Below, piece after piece: positions 20,101 through 31,900 of a stretch of 64,000 nucleotides of DNA. The notes under the pieces were generated by a model. The model saw only the letters and a list, made by a program, of their open reading frames with translations. It was not told the DNA's origin and made no database searches. A program made the position numbers and the translations under genes. How positions within the stretch are numbered: the stretch's first letter is position 1; every line of letters starts with the position of its first letter. This stretch comes from Closterium sp. NIES-65 (Eukaryota > Streptophyta > Zygnematophyceae > Desmidiales > Closteriaceae), in contig CANXME010000298.1 in the NCBI GenBank assembly GCA_948144175.1, forward strand, positions 72,001 through 136,000, read 5' to 3'.

Positions 20101-22341
20101 GGTGGCACTGCACCGCCGCGACTGTTTTTTGCTCTGCCATCACCGTTGTCTCTGCCAACGTCTGACTCCGTGCTTCGCCAGGTTCTTAGCCTCCCGTCTT
20201 CTACTGGCCTCCCGTTACAGCTCGGCGCACAACTGCTTACTCCTTCTCCTTACACTGAGCAGACATACTCGCTTACAGAGCGTCGTGAGCCCGCGTCTCA
20301 TCCTGCCTCACCTGTTCGCGCGCGTCGCACTGGTAGTCGTGTTCCTCGTGAGCGTCCGCCTCCTGTCCCTGGCACACACGCTATGGCACTTCGTCCTTCC
20401 TCTATTCCACAGCGTGTTCCCTTGCCGTCTCCTCCTTCGTCTTCTGTGCCTGACGTTCAGGACTCTGAGTCTGACCTGGTTCGTGCTGCTCACCCCACTG
20501 TCACGCGTCTGCTAGCCAATGTTGTCACTAATCCGTCGTTTGAGTCTGCTGCTGCGTCTGCCTTAGTCTCTGAGCTTGTTGACTTTGCTACTGCCTGTCG
20601 TCTAGACTTCGCTGCAAGTCTTGTTGCTGAGTCTGAGTATGTCTGTCCTCCGTCCGTCGGGGGTGAGTGTGCTCTTGGCACGGACGTCCTTGAGGATAGG
20701 AAGGAGGACTTTGAGTGTCTTGCAGCCGCTGCACCTCATCTCGTGGCCATGCTGCTTGCCCTTGAGGGAGACCCGGATGCTCCAGACATCCCGACCCTGC
20801 GCTCTTACGCTGAGGCGACCGCGAGTGAGTACTCCTCTCAATGGCAGACAGCCATGGACACAGAGATGGCATCCTGGAAGTCCACATGCACTTACGTCGA
20901 CGCAGTTCCCCCTCCTGGGGCAAACGTAGTCGATGGCATGTGGATTTTCAGGGTGAAGCGGCCGCCAGGTTCTCCGCCTGTCTTCAAGGCTCGTTACGTT
21001 GCACGAGGCTTCAGTCAGCGATAGGGAGTTGACTTCTTCCAGACCTTCTCCCCCACCCCGAAGATGACCACTCTTCGGGTGTTGCTGCATGTTGCCGCTC
21101 AGCGTGACTACGAGCTTCACTCTCTGGACTTCAGCACAGCGTTTTTACAGGGTAGTCTGCACGAGGAGATTCGGCTGCGCTGCCCACCTGGCTTCACTGG
21201 GTCGTTCCCTCCTGTTACCCAGTGAAGCCTCCGCCGGCCAGTCTACGGTCTCCCTCAGGCGCCTCGTGAGTGGCGCGACACACTGAGGACGACACTTGCG
21301 GCTCTTGGGTTTGCACCTTCCACTGCTGACCCGTCGCTTTTTCTGCGCACCGACACTTCGTTGACATCGTTCTACATCCTCCTCTACGTCGACGAATTGG
21401 TCTTTGCCACTGTTGACACTAAGGCTCTCGCCCATGTGAAGTCGGAGCTGCAGAAGAGACACACATGCGCAGACCTTGGAGAGCTGCATAGCTACCTTGG
21501 CCTGCAGATTACCCGGGACAGAGCACGCCGCACCATCACACTGACTCAGTCACACATGGTGCAGCAGGTCCTTCAGCGCTTCGGCTTCACTTGGTCCTCG
21601 CCTCAGTCCACTTCCCTGGGTACAGTTCACTCGCTCTCAGCTCCACCTTCGGACGAGTCCGTAAAGCCGAGTGGTCCATACCCAGAGCTAGTGGGTTGCC
21701 TCATGTACTTGATGACCTGCACTCGTCCTGACCTTGCGTACCCTCTTGGCCTTCTGGCACGCTACGTGGCTCCTAGTAGGCACCGAAAGGCGCACATGGA
21801 TGTTGCGAAGAGGGTACTGCAGTACTTGTGCAGTACATCGGGCATGGGGCTCGTGCTTGGAGGGCGGAGCTCAGTTGTCCTCACTGGCCACTCAGACGCT
21901 TCTTGGGTTGACGACCTGGCTACGCAGCGGTCGTCACAGGGTTACACGTTCAGCCTTGGCTCTGGCTCTTTTTCTTGGCGGTCTACCCGCTCGTCTTCTA
22001 TTCTGAACTCCAGTTGTGAGGCGGAGATCTACGCCACAGCCATGGCTGCACAGGAGTTACGCTGGCTCACCTACCTGCTGACTGACTTGGGAGAGAGGCC
22101 TCGTTCTCCTCCAGTTCTGTACGTCGACAACAAGGCTGCCATTGCCTTGTGTCAGGACCACAGGCTGGAGCACAGAACGAAGCACATCGCTCTGCGTTAC
22201 TTCCTTGCTCGTGAGTTGCAGCAGCGTGGTCAGCTTCGTGTCGCCCTCGTGCCCACCCGGGCAAACACGGCTTATGTGTTCACCAAGGCCCTTCAGGCTG
22301 GTGATCATCAGCGCTTCTGCACGTTTCCTCACTTGCTGTAG
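17113..22341 (+). pseudogene. Copia Pol remnant: protease, integrase, RT, RNase H
   Basis: In order: a Cys/His stretch ending RCFAYLTDAW (about 17300); the protease motif LDSGASRCFF (about 17570); the integrase zinc-binding H-H-R-L-G-H (18190) and first catalytic region with VVDDYSRY (18450); an integrase end with SQDVTFDEW (18810); a long Gly/Ala-rich linker (19000-20100); RT with FSTAFLQGS (21130) and YVDE in place of YVDD (21387); RNase H with CEAEIYATAMAAQELRW (22020). Stops at about 18526, 18599, 18641 and 21022 and a frame change near 21225 disable it. The Asp-to-Glu change at the RT catalytic site would also be disabling. Confidence 0.85.
17616..17791 (+). mobile_element. Solo LTR inserted in the copia protease-integrase region
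   Basis: A 176-bp TG..CA segment flanked by the perfect duplication CACAC (17611-17615 and 17792-17796). Ignoring it and one CACAC, the host reading frame continues without a break (T-A-L-T-P-L-P-A-P-V). It belongs to the same family as the solo LTR at 11783. Confidence 0.92.
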
Positions 22342-22556
22342 ACTTTGGTTGTACTGTGATCTATATATATGTACCAACATGTTTACGCTTGCTAGGTAGT
22401 GATCACTGTACTGTTGTTGTTGCATATATACCTCTGCATGTGAATTGGCCTTGTGGCCCTTTTGCTTGTGCTCGGAGTGTGTGGTGACGTTGTGATCCAC
22501 CCTGAGCTTGCATTGCTTTTCTTGACTGGTCTTGTGATCCACTTTGCTTATGGGGG

Positions 22557-22696
22557 TGCGTCAAACTATATATATGTTATGGTATAATGGGTAGGCTATA
22601 GTGGGGTAGCCAACATGGGGTACAACCCCTTTAGGTTTTGTACTTGTACCAACTCTCTCGATAGTTCACACCATTCTTGCTTGTTCATTCTTAACA
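22557..22696 (+). repeat. 3' LTR of the old copia element
   Basis: It follows a TTATGGGGG polypurine stretch and ends TTCTTAACA, then the target copy TGACT. Confidence 0.8.
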
Positions 22697-23254
22697 TGAC
22701 TGCAAGTGATACAACTCAAACTCTCCGAACTGAAGATCTGGCCCAATTTCCTGAACAACATAGGCTACATCCCGTCAAATCCAGATATTAGATTCCCCGT
22801 CATGCTTTCCAGTTCCTGATTTCTAGGAACAGCCCCATTCATTTGCCTAGATCTTATCCGAGGATGCCATGGTGCTTTCACTTTCTGCTCACTTTATTTT
22901 ATAACTCAGAACATAGGCAGTGAAATGCATGTGGCTGTACGCTACTTTTGGTAGTATCGAGGACCTCCCTCAGCTTGATCTAACACCCTCCTCGACCACG
23001 GCACATGTGCTTAGTTCGAGTTTCCACCACACTGAAACGTGCCGTGTCTCTTTGCATCCTAAAGCGCCGTGTTCAATCCCGTGGTCAACTCACATCTTTG
23101 CGGGTGTGGGCATAACTGAGTGCTTCGACTTGCTCACTGCCTCCCTTGATAAATTAGTGTTCAGTCTCCCCCAGCAGCAAAAGGGGTAACCTTCCCTTCA
23201 CCTCGCTTCACCGCGTCCCGTTTAGAATCGATTAGGCCGCTTCGCTGCTTCGAT
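22697..23254. other. Intergenic stretch upstream of the dienoyl-CoA reductase gene
   Basis: No coding frame, repeat or RNA gene is recognised. It should contain the promoter of the gene at 23255, but I see no clear TATA box placed to support one. Confidence 0.5.
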
Positions 23255-26200
23255 ATGGGTCCTCCCGGTGCTGGCAATAGCGAGTCCCAGGAAAGTCCGT
23301 TCAAACCCAATGTTCTCCAAGGGAAAGTCGTTTTGATCACGGGTGAGCCCTTCAGATTACCCTTCGAATCTACACCACTTTCAGCTTCAGCGGAATTTGT
23401 TAACTGGTTCACTCGCTTAGCCTATTGAAGTCACTCGCCTCCCAATTCCGGTCGTACTCCGTGCCCCAACGCATTTACTGCCTCTATCGCTTCCCCTGTT
23501 GATCCGCTATCGCTTCCGAACGCGTCTCTGTTTATTCTCCTCCTTGCCGTTCAGCTAAGGGATTCACCGTGCTGCTGCTGGTCTCCCTGCTGGCGATTTT
23601 CCGAGATTGCTGCTGCCGTTCATTTCGGCAGCAATAACATTAATAACATATCATTGCGGCTACCTCCTGTTATTGTTGACAATGCGACCGGCGTGTGTGA
23701 CTTTCAGGGGGTGGCTCGGGAATAGGCTTGGAGATCTCGAGGCAGTTCGGCAGGCACGGCGCTAGGCTCGCAATCATGGGTCGTAGGGAGGCGGTGCTAC
23801 GAGCAGCAGCAGACGAGCTAGCGAAGGAAGGGATCGAGGTGGGTTGAGTCTCAGAGTCTTGAGATGTGTCAAAGCTACGGTCGCGATCATGGGTCGGAGG
23901 GGGGCGGTGCTACGAGCAGCAACAGACGAGCTAGCGAAGGAGGGAATCCAGGTAACCACTTGTGGAATTTGCTGGTTGTTATGAATATCGTCTCAGCACC
24001 CCCTTGGTCAAATGTACCATCCATTTCTCACGCCTTGCATATCACTGGGATGTGAAGCGAAAGGAGGACGCTTACAGCGCAGTGGCTGCTGCTATGGAGA
24101 GATACTACTCCAGGCATACGCTGCAGGGTGTTTTGAGAATTCTCAAAAACACCCTACTACTCCAGGCATACGCTATCAGTTTAGTTTTCCCTTGTCTGTC
24201 TATCGACCCACCCTGCAGGCCTTCCCTGTCATGGGTGATGACTCAGACTCTCAAAGCCGCTCACCTGTCTACCGTCCCCTTTTTCTCAGGCCTTGCCTGT
24301 CATGGGCGATGTGAGGCGAAAGGAGGACGCACACAGCGCCGTGGCTGCTACTGTAGAGAGATACGGCCGCCTTAACACACTCCTAACTTCCCCTTGTTGG
24401 TCCGACCGCCCACTTCTCATCTCAGGCCTTGCCTGTCATGGGTGATGTGAGGCGAAAAGAAGACGCACACAGCGCCGTGGCTGCTACTGTGGAGAGATAC
24501 GGCCGCCTAGACGTTCTCATCAATGGCGCCGCTGGAAACTTTCTGGCAGCTGCGGAAGACCTTTCAGTGAATGGCTTTCGAACAGGTAGGCATGCCTCTA
24601 GGCTTAGAGAGGAGAATAGAGGGGCAGAGAGGGCAGAGAGGGCAGAGATGGCAGAGAGGGCAGAGAGGTCAGAGAGGGCAGAGAGGGGAGAGAGGACAGA
24701 GAGGGGAGAGAGGACAGAGGGGGGAGGAGGACAGCGAGGGGAGAGAGGACAGAGAGGGGAGGAGAGAGGGCAGAGATGTGCAGAGAGGTGTAGAAGGGGG
24801 CAGAGAGGCATCGAGAGGTGTAGAGAGTGGCAGGGAGGGTCAGAGAGGTGCAAAGAGGTGTAGAAGGGGGCAGGGAGGTGCAGGGAGGTGCAGAGAGGGC
24901 AGCGAGGCATGAAGAGGCGAAGAGACGCATAGAGCAAGTTGTTTCCGGTTCTCCGTTTCCCTTCCGTTCCTTCTCATCCCTTCCATCCCTTCCCTTCCCT
25001 CTCTCTTCCCGTTTCTCTTCCCTCATTGGGCAGCCCTTCCAGTCCCTGATGTTGATGCCGTTGCCATTCTCAACATGTCCCTTCCCTTCCCTTCCCTTCC
25101 CTTCCCTTCCCTTCCCTTCCCTTCCCTTCCCTTCCCTTCCCTTCCCTTCCCTTCCGCATGCCTTCAATCCAATCTTCATGGTCTATACCCTCCCAGTCCT
25201 TGACATAGATGCTGTGGGCACGTTCAACATGTGCCTGGCTGCCAGGCCGTTCCTGCCACCCAACCATCCACCCTCTTTTCGCGTTCCGCATCCTGCTCTT
25301 CTCATTCCCTTCACCCTTCCAGTCCTTGACATAGATGCAGTGGGTACATTCAACATGTGCCTGGCTGCCAGGCCATTCCTGCAGAGGGGGGCGCGTGGCA
25401 GGGCGGAGGAGGAGGGAGGGGGATCCATTATAAACATCAGCGCTACTCTGCACTACACCGCTGCTTGGTACCAAGTGCACGTCTCGGCTGCTAAGGTGAG
25501 ACAGAGGTATGGCGGGATGGGGTACGGTGGGAGTGGGATAAGGTGGATAGGGGCACGGTGGGAGTGGTGCAAGCTGGGAGTGGGTGTGAGTGGATGAGCT
25601 TTCCCTACTGTAATCTGCACCACACTGCTGCATGGTACCAAGTGCGCGTCATGGCGGCTAAGGTGACAGTGGGGTATGGTGAGCATGGGGTAAGGTGAGA
25701 GTGGGGTAAGGTGAGAGTGGAGTAAGGGGAGAGTGGGGTAAGGGGAGAGTGGGGTAAGGTGAGAGTGGAGTAAGGGGAGAGTGGGGTAAGGAGAGAGTGG
25801 GGTAAGGGGAGAGTGGGGTAAGGTGAGAGTGGGGTAAGGGGAGAGTGGTGCAAGGTGAGAGTGGGTGTGTGAGTGGATGAGCTTTCCCTACAGTAATCTG
25901 CACTACACTGCTGCATGGTACCAAGTGCACGTCATGGCTGATAAGGTGAGTGTTAGTGTGCGTGCACATACGAGGTGCTTTTGAGTTGTGGCAAAATGTG
26001 TGTGTCAGGGCAAAGAAAGGGGGTGTAAGGAGTCCGTGTAGACCTTTTTGAGGCTTCTTTGCACAAACGTTGGCCAGCCATCCCCCACCTTTCCACTCGC
26101 ACACTCTCTCTCCCTCCCCCTCTCCCTCTCCCCTCTCTCCTCCTCACCTCAGGCTGCAGTGGATGTGACTACCTGGTCCTTAGCCCTGGCTGGCGTGGGC

Positions 26201-27307
26201 ATGGGCTACAGGGCATGTCCCAACACATGCATCTGAACCAACACAATTGAACTGAACTGATCCTCCTCCCTCTCTCTCCCACCCTCCCCTTATCCCAGGC
26301 TGCAGTGGATGCCACCACCCGGTCCTTAGCCCTCGAGTGGGCAACGGACTACGGCATCCGAACCAATGCGATAGCTCCGGGGCCGATAGGTTCGACGCCA
26401 GGCATGGCGAAGCTGGCGCCGTCAGAGCTGGGCATCGATGCCGGGGAGCTCAACCCGATGCAGCGCATGGGTGACCCTTGGGACATTGCTATGGCTGCTC
26501 TCTACCTCACAGCAGACACGGGTGAGTGGGTCTGGTGATACACACTGGCAGTCTTGACAGTCATGCAGGTGTGTAAAGCTGGGCATTGATGCCGGGGAGC
26601 TCAACTTGATGCAGCGCATATGGGATGCCTGGGGTATCGCCATGGCTGCGTTTATCTCACTGCTGAGACAGCTAAGTAGTGGTTCTGCTTATATACAGGA
26701 AAGAGGTTTTGTTGACGCAGTGGTTCTTGAGGGGTCTTGTGGATTCGTAAAGCTGGGCTTCGACGCCGATGCATGTGCCCACCTGTACACATCCAGCTGT
26801 ACAGTGGCACATACAGATGTATGTGCCACTATTGCAAATGGGGCGTCGCAGTGTATATCATGGAACGGGGCGACGCTGGTGGTGGACGGGGGGGGCTGGC
26901 TGTACCGGCCGCGTGTGTTTGACAAGGAACGCCAATCCAGACAGGCTGCACCTGGGGCAGGCTTTACCTGCTGCTTCCCTACCTCCACCTCCCAGGGCCC
27001 ATGCAGAATCTAGCTCTTGCCCCTTCGTTTCACTCTCTCCCCCTCCCCTCCAATCCTCTCCTTCCCTCCCCCTCCCCCTATCCCCGTACCCCCCCCCTCT
27101 CTGCTCCACGCCTTGCACCTGCCAGGGAAGTATGTGAACGGGGCAACGCTGGTGGTGGATGGGGGGGGCTGGCTGTACCGGCCGCGTGTGTTTGACAAGG
27201 AGGTCATCCGGGAGGTGTCGCGTGCCGTGGAGCGCCGATCCAGGCAGGTTGTATCTGGGCCAGGCGCATCTGGTTCTTCTCAGGGTCAACACCGGAGCAA
27301 GCTTTGA
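23255..27307 (+). CDS. DECR2: Peroxisomal 2,4-dienoyl-CoA reductase (SDR family)
   Basis: Six exons (23255-23342, 23708-23838, 24426-24585, 25323-25495, 26299-26521, 27126-27307) join in phase to 318 codons. The family uses NADPH to reduce 2,4-dienoyl-CoA intermediates so that unsaturated fatty acids can pass through peroxisomal beta-oxidation. Visible marks are the Rossmann signature TGGGSGIG near residue 30, LDVLINGAAGNF (the N-G-A-A-G form of the SDR NNAG), NISATLHYTA, the catalytic-type lysine in HVSAAKAAVDATTRSLALEW, and NAIAPGPI. The last residues R-S-K-L are a canonical PTS1 import signal. It is slightly longer than usual (about 290-300) owing to a Gly/Ser tail. Most introns contain exon-edge echoes; the exon copy joined to the rest of the reading frame was chosen. 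The gene name follows the animal orthologue; the Arabidopsis counterpart is SDRb. Confidence 0.93.
23862..23955 (+). repeat. Donor-side echo of reductase exon 2
   Basis: CGATCATGGGTCGGAGG through GGGAATCCAG and a GTAACC donor repeats the end of exon 2 (23770-23844) with a few substitutions. It could still splice in principle. Confidence 0.85.
24020..24375 (+). repeat. Two acceptor-side echoes of reductase exon 3
   Basis: A poor copy at about 24030-24110 and a good one at 24288-24370 repeat CTCAGGCCTTGCCTGTCATG and GAGGACGCACACAGCGCCG. The working copy starts at 24426. Confidence 0.85.
24602..24925 (+). repeat. Purine-rich GAGAGGGCAGA minisatellite in an intron
   Basis: About 320 bases are built from short units such as AGAGAGGGCAG and AGAGGGGAGAGGAC. 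The plus strand is almost entirely purine. It lies just after the exon 3 donor. Confidence 0.85.
25034..25260 (+). repeat. Acceptor-side echoes of reductase exon 4 with a (CCCTT)n array
   Basis: Copies of the exon 4 start (CCAGTCCTTGACATAGATGC) occur near 25038 (degenerate) and 25190 (good, to CCAGGCCGTTCCTGCC). Between them, at 25078-25154, is an uninterrupted CCCTT pentanucleotide array. The working copy starts at 25323. Confidence 0.85.
25600..25955 (+). repeat. Two donor-side echoes of reductase exon 4 around a GTGAGAGTGGGGTAAG minisatellite
   Basis: The exon 4 end (CTGCATGGTACCAAGTGC to GCTAAG and GTGA) recurs at 25612-25670 and 25890-25952. Between them, 25672-25870 is a tandem array of about 16-base units that resemble the start of the intron and repeat a GTGAGAG donor-like sequence. 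Confidence 0.85.
26150..26215 (+). repeat. Acceptor-side echo of reductase exon 5
   Basis: CTCAGGCTGCAGTGGATG and TGGTCCTTAGCCCTGGC repeat the start of exon 5 at 26297, then diverge. Confidence 0.8.
26572..26790 (+). repeat. Donor-side echoes of reductase exon 5
   Basis: AGCTGGGCATTGATGCCGGG and CTCAACTTGATGCAGCGCAT at 26576-26640 copy the exon 5 interior, followed by a degenerate copy to 26675. A third, weaker copy starts near 26750 (AAGCTGGGCTTCGACGCCGA). Confidence 0.75.
26845..26990 (+). repeat. Acceptor-side echo of reductase exon 6
   Basis: GAACGGGGCGACGCTGGTGG and the following GGCTGTACCGGCCGCGTGTG nearly match exon 6 (27136-27200). The echo continues GACAAGGAACGCCAATCCAG, so it carries a deletion relative to the working exon. 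Confidence 0.85.
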
Positions 27308-28241
27308 AATCTGAACTTGTCAGTCTCTCCTGAAGGTCATCCGGTCACATAGAAGAAAGATTTGAAGCGGTTGAGATGCTTCTATTTCTTAGGAGGAAAA
27401 AACCTAGATTTTTGTGGCCTGTAAATTAGAGTGGAGTGGTAGCTGGATAGTAAGGCTGCTTCTGGTTCCAGATCACATCTTTATCAAATTGCATTTTATT
27501 GATTAGTCTGTACACTTTGCGCACTTTTTAATGGGTGCCATCGTCATGTTCGGTTCGGAAACGAAACGTAAACCTGGCGCAAGCGGATTGGCTGAATTGT
27601 TGGGCAGTTGTCTTGTCAGAACCTCGGAACTGTCAGCATGTCATCTCGCGCCGCTGGTGGACCGCTCTTTTCGGCATTCTCAAGGACCTCGTTTCATTCA
27701 TGGCTTGGTGTCCGTTGCGTCCATCTCCATGACATTCTCAAGGATGTTTTTGTGCTCGAAACCGCTCTGCACCAGACCAAACTGCAGCTGCTTATGAATT
27801 TATCATGGTTTCATCATTCCCCGTTAGTCAACACAATAAATGCCACGATAGATATTGTGAATTGTTTTGGCACTCTAACGTGTCAGACTGCACATCAAGA
27901 ATGAAATCTCTTTTTTGTGCTTCAGTTGTCGCTGTCGATTCATGAGATGTGCTCTCCATGGAGCCTAAAGACAGTAAAAACTTCTATTCAGACTTGTACT
28001 GTAGCACTCAGGCTGATAGTAGGCCATTAGCAAAACTTCGCGTCGATAGTACAAATGGTGACGCGCTATCGTCACGACTCTAAGGAACGATTCTCCGTTC
28101 TTGCAACCCCTCGCTAAGCCAGATCAACCCCTCATGCCACGTGGCACGAACGGCCCAGATGGATCGAGAAGCTTAAACGTCAATGTCGTCACTCCAGACG
28201 GAATTAATGACGCCAGAACGACGGCGAAACCTTCTGGTGCC
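27308..28241. other. Intergenic stretch between reductase and PIEZO
   Basis: No coding frame, RNA gene or repeat is supported. It should hold the reductase 3' UTR and the PIEZO promoter; an AATAAA near 27834 is the only polyadenylation-like hexamer I noted and is rather far downstream. Confidence 0.5.
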
Positions 28242-28888
28242 ATGGCCGCGATGCTCCAGATCCTCATTCTCGCGTCGCTCGCCCTTCTCAGGCCTTGTTG
28301 GGTCTATTCTCCCTACATTCTCGCCTGCTGCTGGTGGCTCGCGACTAGACCCCGCCTGTTAGACCTACGGCCATTCAGGTGAAATGATTCGCGCATTCGT
28401 TCCTTGGTCTCCTTAGTATTGTTCTCATAAGGTTTTGAGACATCGCACCTGCACGTGATCGTCACACTCGTTCCCTTCTAGCCCCCTCTCTGTCCCACAC
28501 TTTGCCTTTTTCTCTTCCTTTCCCCTTATCTCCCCTTCTCCCTCTTCGTCCTCTTCTCCCCTTCTCTTCTCCCCATCCCCCACTCCCCCTTTCCCCATGT
28601 CCCAGGCGCCGTGCTCTGTTGCGCGCATACATTGCTCTACACATCCTCGCCCTCTTCCTCTTCCAGCTGCCTCTCTCACAGCACTGGCGGCCCTTCGAGC
28701 AGTGGGGCCAGACACTTGGCCTCTTCCGATTGGACGTGAGGGAGATTCTGGATCCGCGGCAGCTGCTGCATGTGCTGGAAACGGCTCTCCTGCTCTCCGC
28801 CTTTGCACTGGTGAGTGGGGTGGTGTTGGGTGTTATTTGTTTTGTTTTGTTTTGTTTTGCTTTCTTTTTCCTTTCTTTCTCAAACATG

Positions 28889-28920
<32 letters not shown>

Positions 28921-31900
28921 TCGTTTTGTATGGCTTGCTCCTCGTATCCCCGTACCTCTCCCTTCAACTCTTCTCTGTTATTCAGCCTCTCAGCCTTCTT
29001 CTTTCCTCTCCCTTCTCCCCTGTTCCCTCTCCGATCTCTCCTTCACACCAGCTGTCTTCCCATCGCTCCCTCGCTACCTCCCATCATTCTTCCCGCACTC
29101 GGTCCTCTTCCCGCCCACCCTCGTCTCAAGCTCCACGCCCACACTTGCACCCAACCCCTGGCCTCTACCCTCAACGTTCCTCCCAAACCTCCGCCTGGCT
29201 CGGGCCGAGCCTGCCTCTTTTAGCTTCGGAAGCATCCCAGATTCTGTATCAGGTGATTGAGGAGGAGGAGGAGGAAGGGGATGATGCGGCTGGGGAGGAG
29301 GAGAGGGAAGAGGAGGAGGGCGGGGAAGGGGAATGGGAGCTGGAGCAGCAGGAGGAGGTAGTTGCAAAAGCACTAGCAGCTAGAGTGAGAGGGGCAGGTG
29401 TGGGAGGCGTGCAGTGGCGAGGGGGGGCACAGGCTAGGAGTGGGTTTGAGAACAGGGAGCAGCAGAGAGGAGAGAAAGGGGGGAATTGGAGGGGAGAGAG
29501 GGATGTGCCACTGAGGCAACTGGGAGCAGGCAGTGCATCGAGAGGAGAGGAGTTGGTGGGGGGAGGTGCAGACGCTGAGGAGGATGACAATGGGAAGGGA
29601 CTCAGACGCCAGTTTACTGCCTTGTCGTGGTGAACCCCCCCTCTGCCTCGTTGTTCTGAGTTATTACTGGCCAGTTTGAGGCCTCAAAACTCCTCTGTCT
29701 CTGCCTTGTTGTGCCCCTCACAACCCATTCCACCACTCTCAACCCCTCTGGCTCCCCCAGGTCGTCCGCATCTCAGCAGCTCTGTGCCACCCTGGTCGTT
29801 TTCGGCCCTGCAATCTGCACGGCATCGCTTGTCTTCTTCTGCCTCTCCTTTCACTGCCTCCTCGCGTGGCCTCTCCTCTCCTCCCTCCTGCTCCTCCTCG
29901 TCTCCTCCCCCTCAACCACCACTCTCCGCAACACCCACCGCTGCCTCCTGTTCTATCTGCTCGCGTGGCTTATAGCAGCGTACCTAGTTAACATCACACC
30001 TGCTCCATTCCTTCCTCTTGTAAGTCAGTTGTAAATACGTGGCTTGCCGCTTTGTTGCTCCGAGAGGCTGCCTCCTGCTCTATCTGCTCGCATGGCTGAC
30101 AGCATCCTACCTCGTTAATATCTCACCCGTGCCGCTCCTCTTGTAAGTCAAAAGTGAATCCTTTGTAAACTTGCAGCAGTGTGTTGCTCTGTGAGCCTGC
30201 CTTTTGAGTCGACTCAAAAGCCTCTCCTCTTGTAAGTCAAAAGTGAATCCCTTGTAAACTTGCAGCAGTTTGTTGCTCTGTGAGCCTGCCTCGTCATCTC
30301 TTCCCTCTTTCCCCTTGTGCTTCTTCCCTCTCCTCCTCGCTCCCTTTTGCCTTACAGGTCACCATCTGCCAAGCTATTGGGCTGCATCGCTTCCCCAATC
30401 CAGCCCTCCTCCTTGCTCTCCACTTCACCACAGCACTCCTCCTCACAGCCTACGTCTTTGCCTGCACCGCCATGCTTGCCTCTTCTCCCTCCTCCTCTGC
30501 CTCTTCTGCCTCCTCTTCCTCCTCCTCTGCCCCTATCACTTCCTCCTCTTCCACCTCTGCTGCAGATGCTTCTGCTGCTTCTGCAGCAGGGAGCATTGAC
30601 AGGGGTGACAATACGGGAGGGATCAGCAGTGGTGGCGAAGCAATGGCTATGCCAGCAGCAACACAGGACAGAGATGCAGTGGCAGCAGAAGTGGCAGCGG
30701 AACTGGCAGCAGCAGGGCATGATGGGTGGCTGTGCTTCCTGCTCTCCTTCTCCCTCTGGGCTGCCCGCCTGCTCGCCTTCTCTGCCTTTGTCCTCCTTGT
30801 GCTTGTCCACGCGGCAGACAAGCTCGCCCTGCTGCGCGCCCCCTATGGTATGTGCAGTTCATAACGTGAATGCACATGCATGTCATGTCACATGAGGGTG
30901 GGGCACAAGCTGTGGCAGGGTCTCTGGGCTGCCCGCCTGTCCGCCTGTGTATGCGTACTGCTGCAGTGCTGCTGCTAGTGTAGCTGCTGCTGCTGGTGTA
31001 GCTGCTGGTCTACCCCATATGGTGTAATTTGAGAGAATGCAGGCCGATTTTCCATCTTTTGAGGCGCCTCGAAATTGTTTCCTCTATCTTTTTCCGCCCC
31101 TGCAAACCCCTTTATGCGCTGCTATCATGATGGGCAGTGCTACTACTGGTGATGCTGCTGGTCTACCCCTCACGAGCCCATGCTGTCTACTCAGCCTGCA
31201 TCGCCTATTCCTCCCTGCATCTTCTACTGCTCTTTGCTGCCACTGACCCTGCATTGGGGCAGCTCCCTCTGCCCGCTTACTGGAAAGCCCTGCTGTCACT
31301 CCTTGGTGAGTTCAGTAACCAACTGGTGAGTCCTCTCTCCTCACTTGTCCTACCCTCCTCCTTGCTGCACCTGCTGCTGCTTTTCGCTGCCACTGAACCT
31401 GCCAACACTTATCTCCCTCTGCCGCCCTACTGGAATGCCCTGCTCTCCCTCCTTGATAAGTGAAGTGGGTGTAAGGACATTCTCAGTAACCAGCTGGTGA
31501 GTCTTCTTTCCTCTCATCCATCTCTCATCCAGTTTCCCTACCCTACTCCTCATTGCACCTGCTGCTGCTCTTCGCTGCCACTGAACCTGCCATCACTTAT
31601 CTCCCTCTGCTCTGCCGCCCTACTGCAAGGCTGTTCGCCCTGCTGTCACTCCTTGGTGAGTTCAGTAGCCAGCTGGTGAGTCCACTCTCTCTTCGCCTGT
31701 CTTACCCTCCTCCTTCCTTCCCACACATGCGTGCTGCACCTTCTGCTGCTCCTTGCTGCGCCTGCTGCTGCTCTTAGCTGCCACCAACCCTGCCTTGGCG
31801 CATCTACCTCGGCCATCTCACCAGTTACCACTGTGCCTTTTCACCCCGTATTTTCCCCTTCCCCACCGCACGTCGCTCCCTCCTCCCTCCCCACAACCTT

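Larger units (their letters stand above)
16038..22696 (+). mobile_element. Old, decayed Ty1/copia element
   Basis: LTR-like ends at 16038-16182 and 22557-22696 enclose, in copia order, a GC-repeat leader, a Gag-end Cys/His motif, protease, integrase, RT and RNase H. Flanking TGACA and TGACT are an imperfect 5-bp duplication. The frame has several stops (for example near 18526, 18599, 18641 and 21022), the N-terminal part of Gag is missing, and the protease region is interrupted by a solo LTR. It is a relative of the young element at 4055-8174, and its LTR shares the CTATAGTGGGGTA core with the other LTR families here. Confidence 0.88.
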
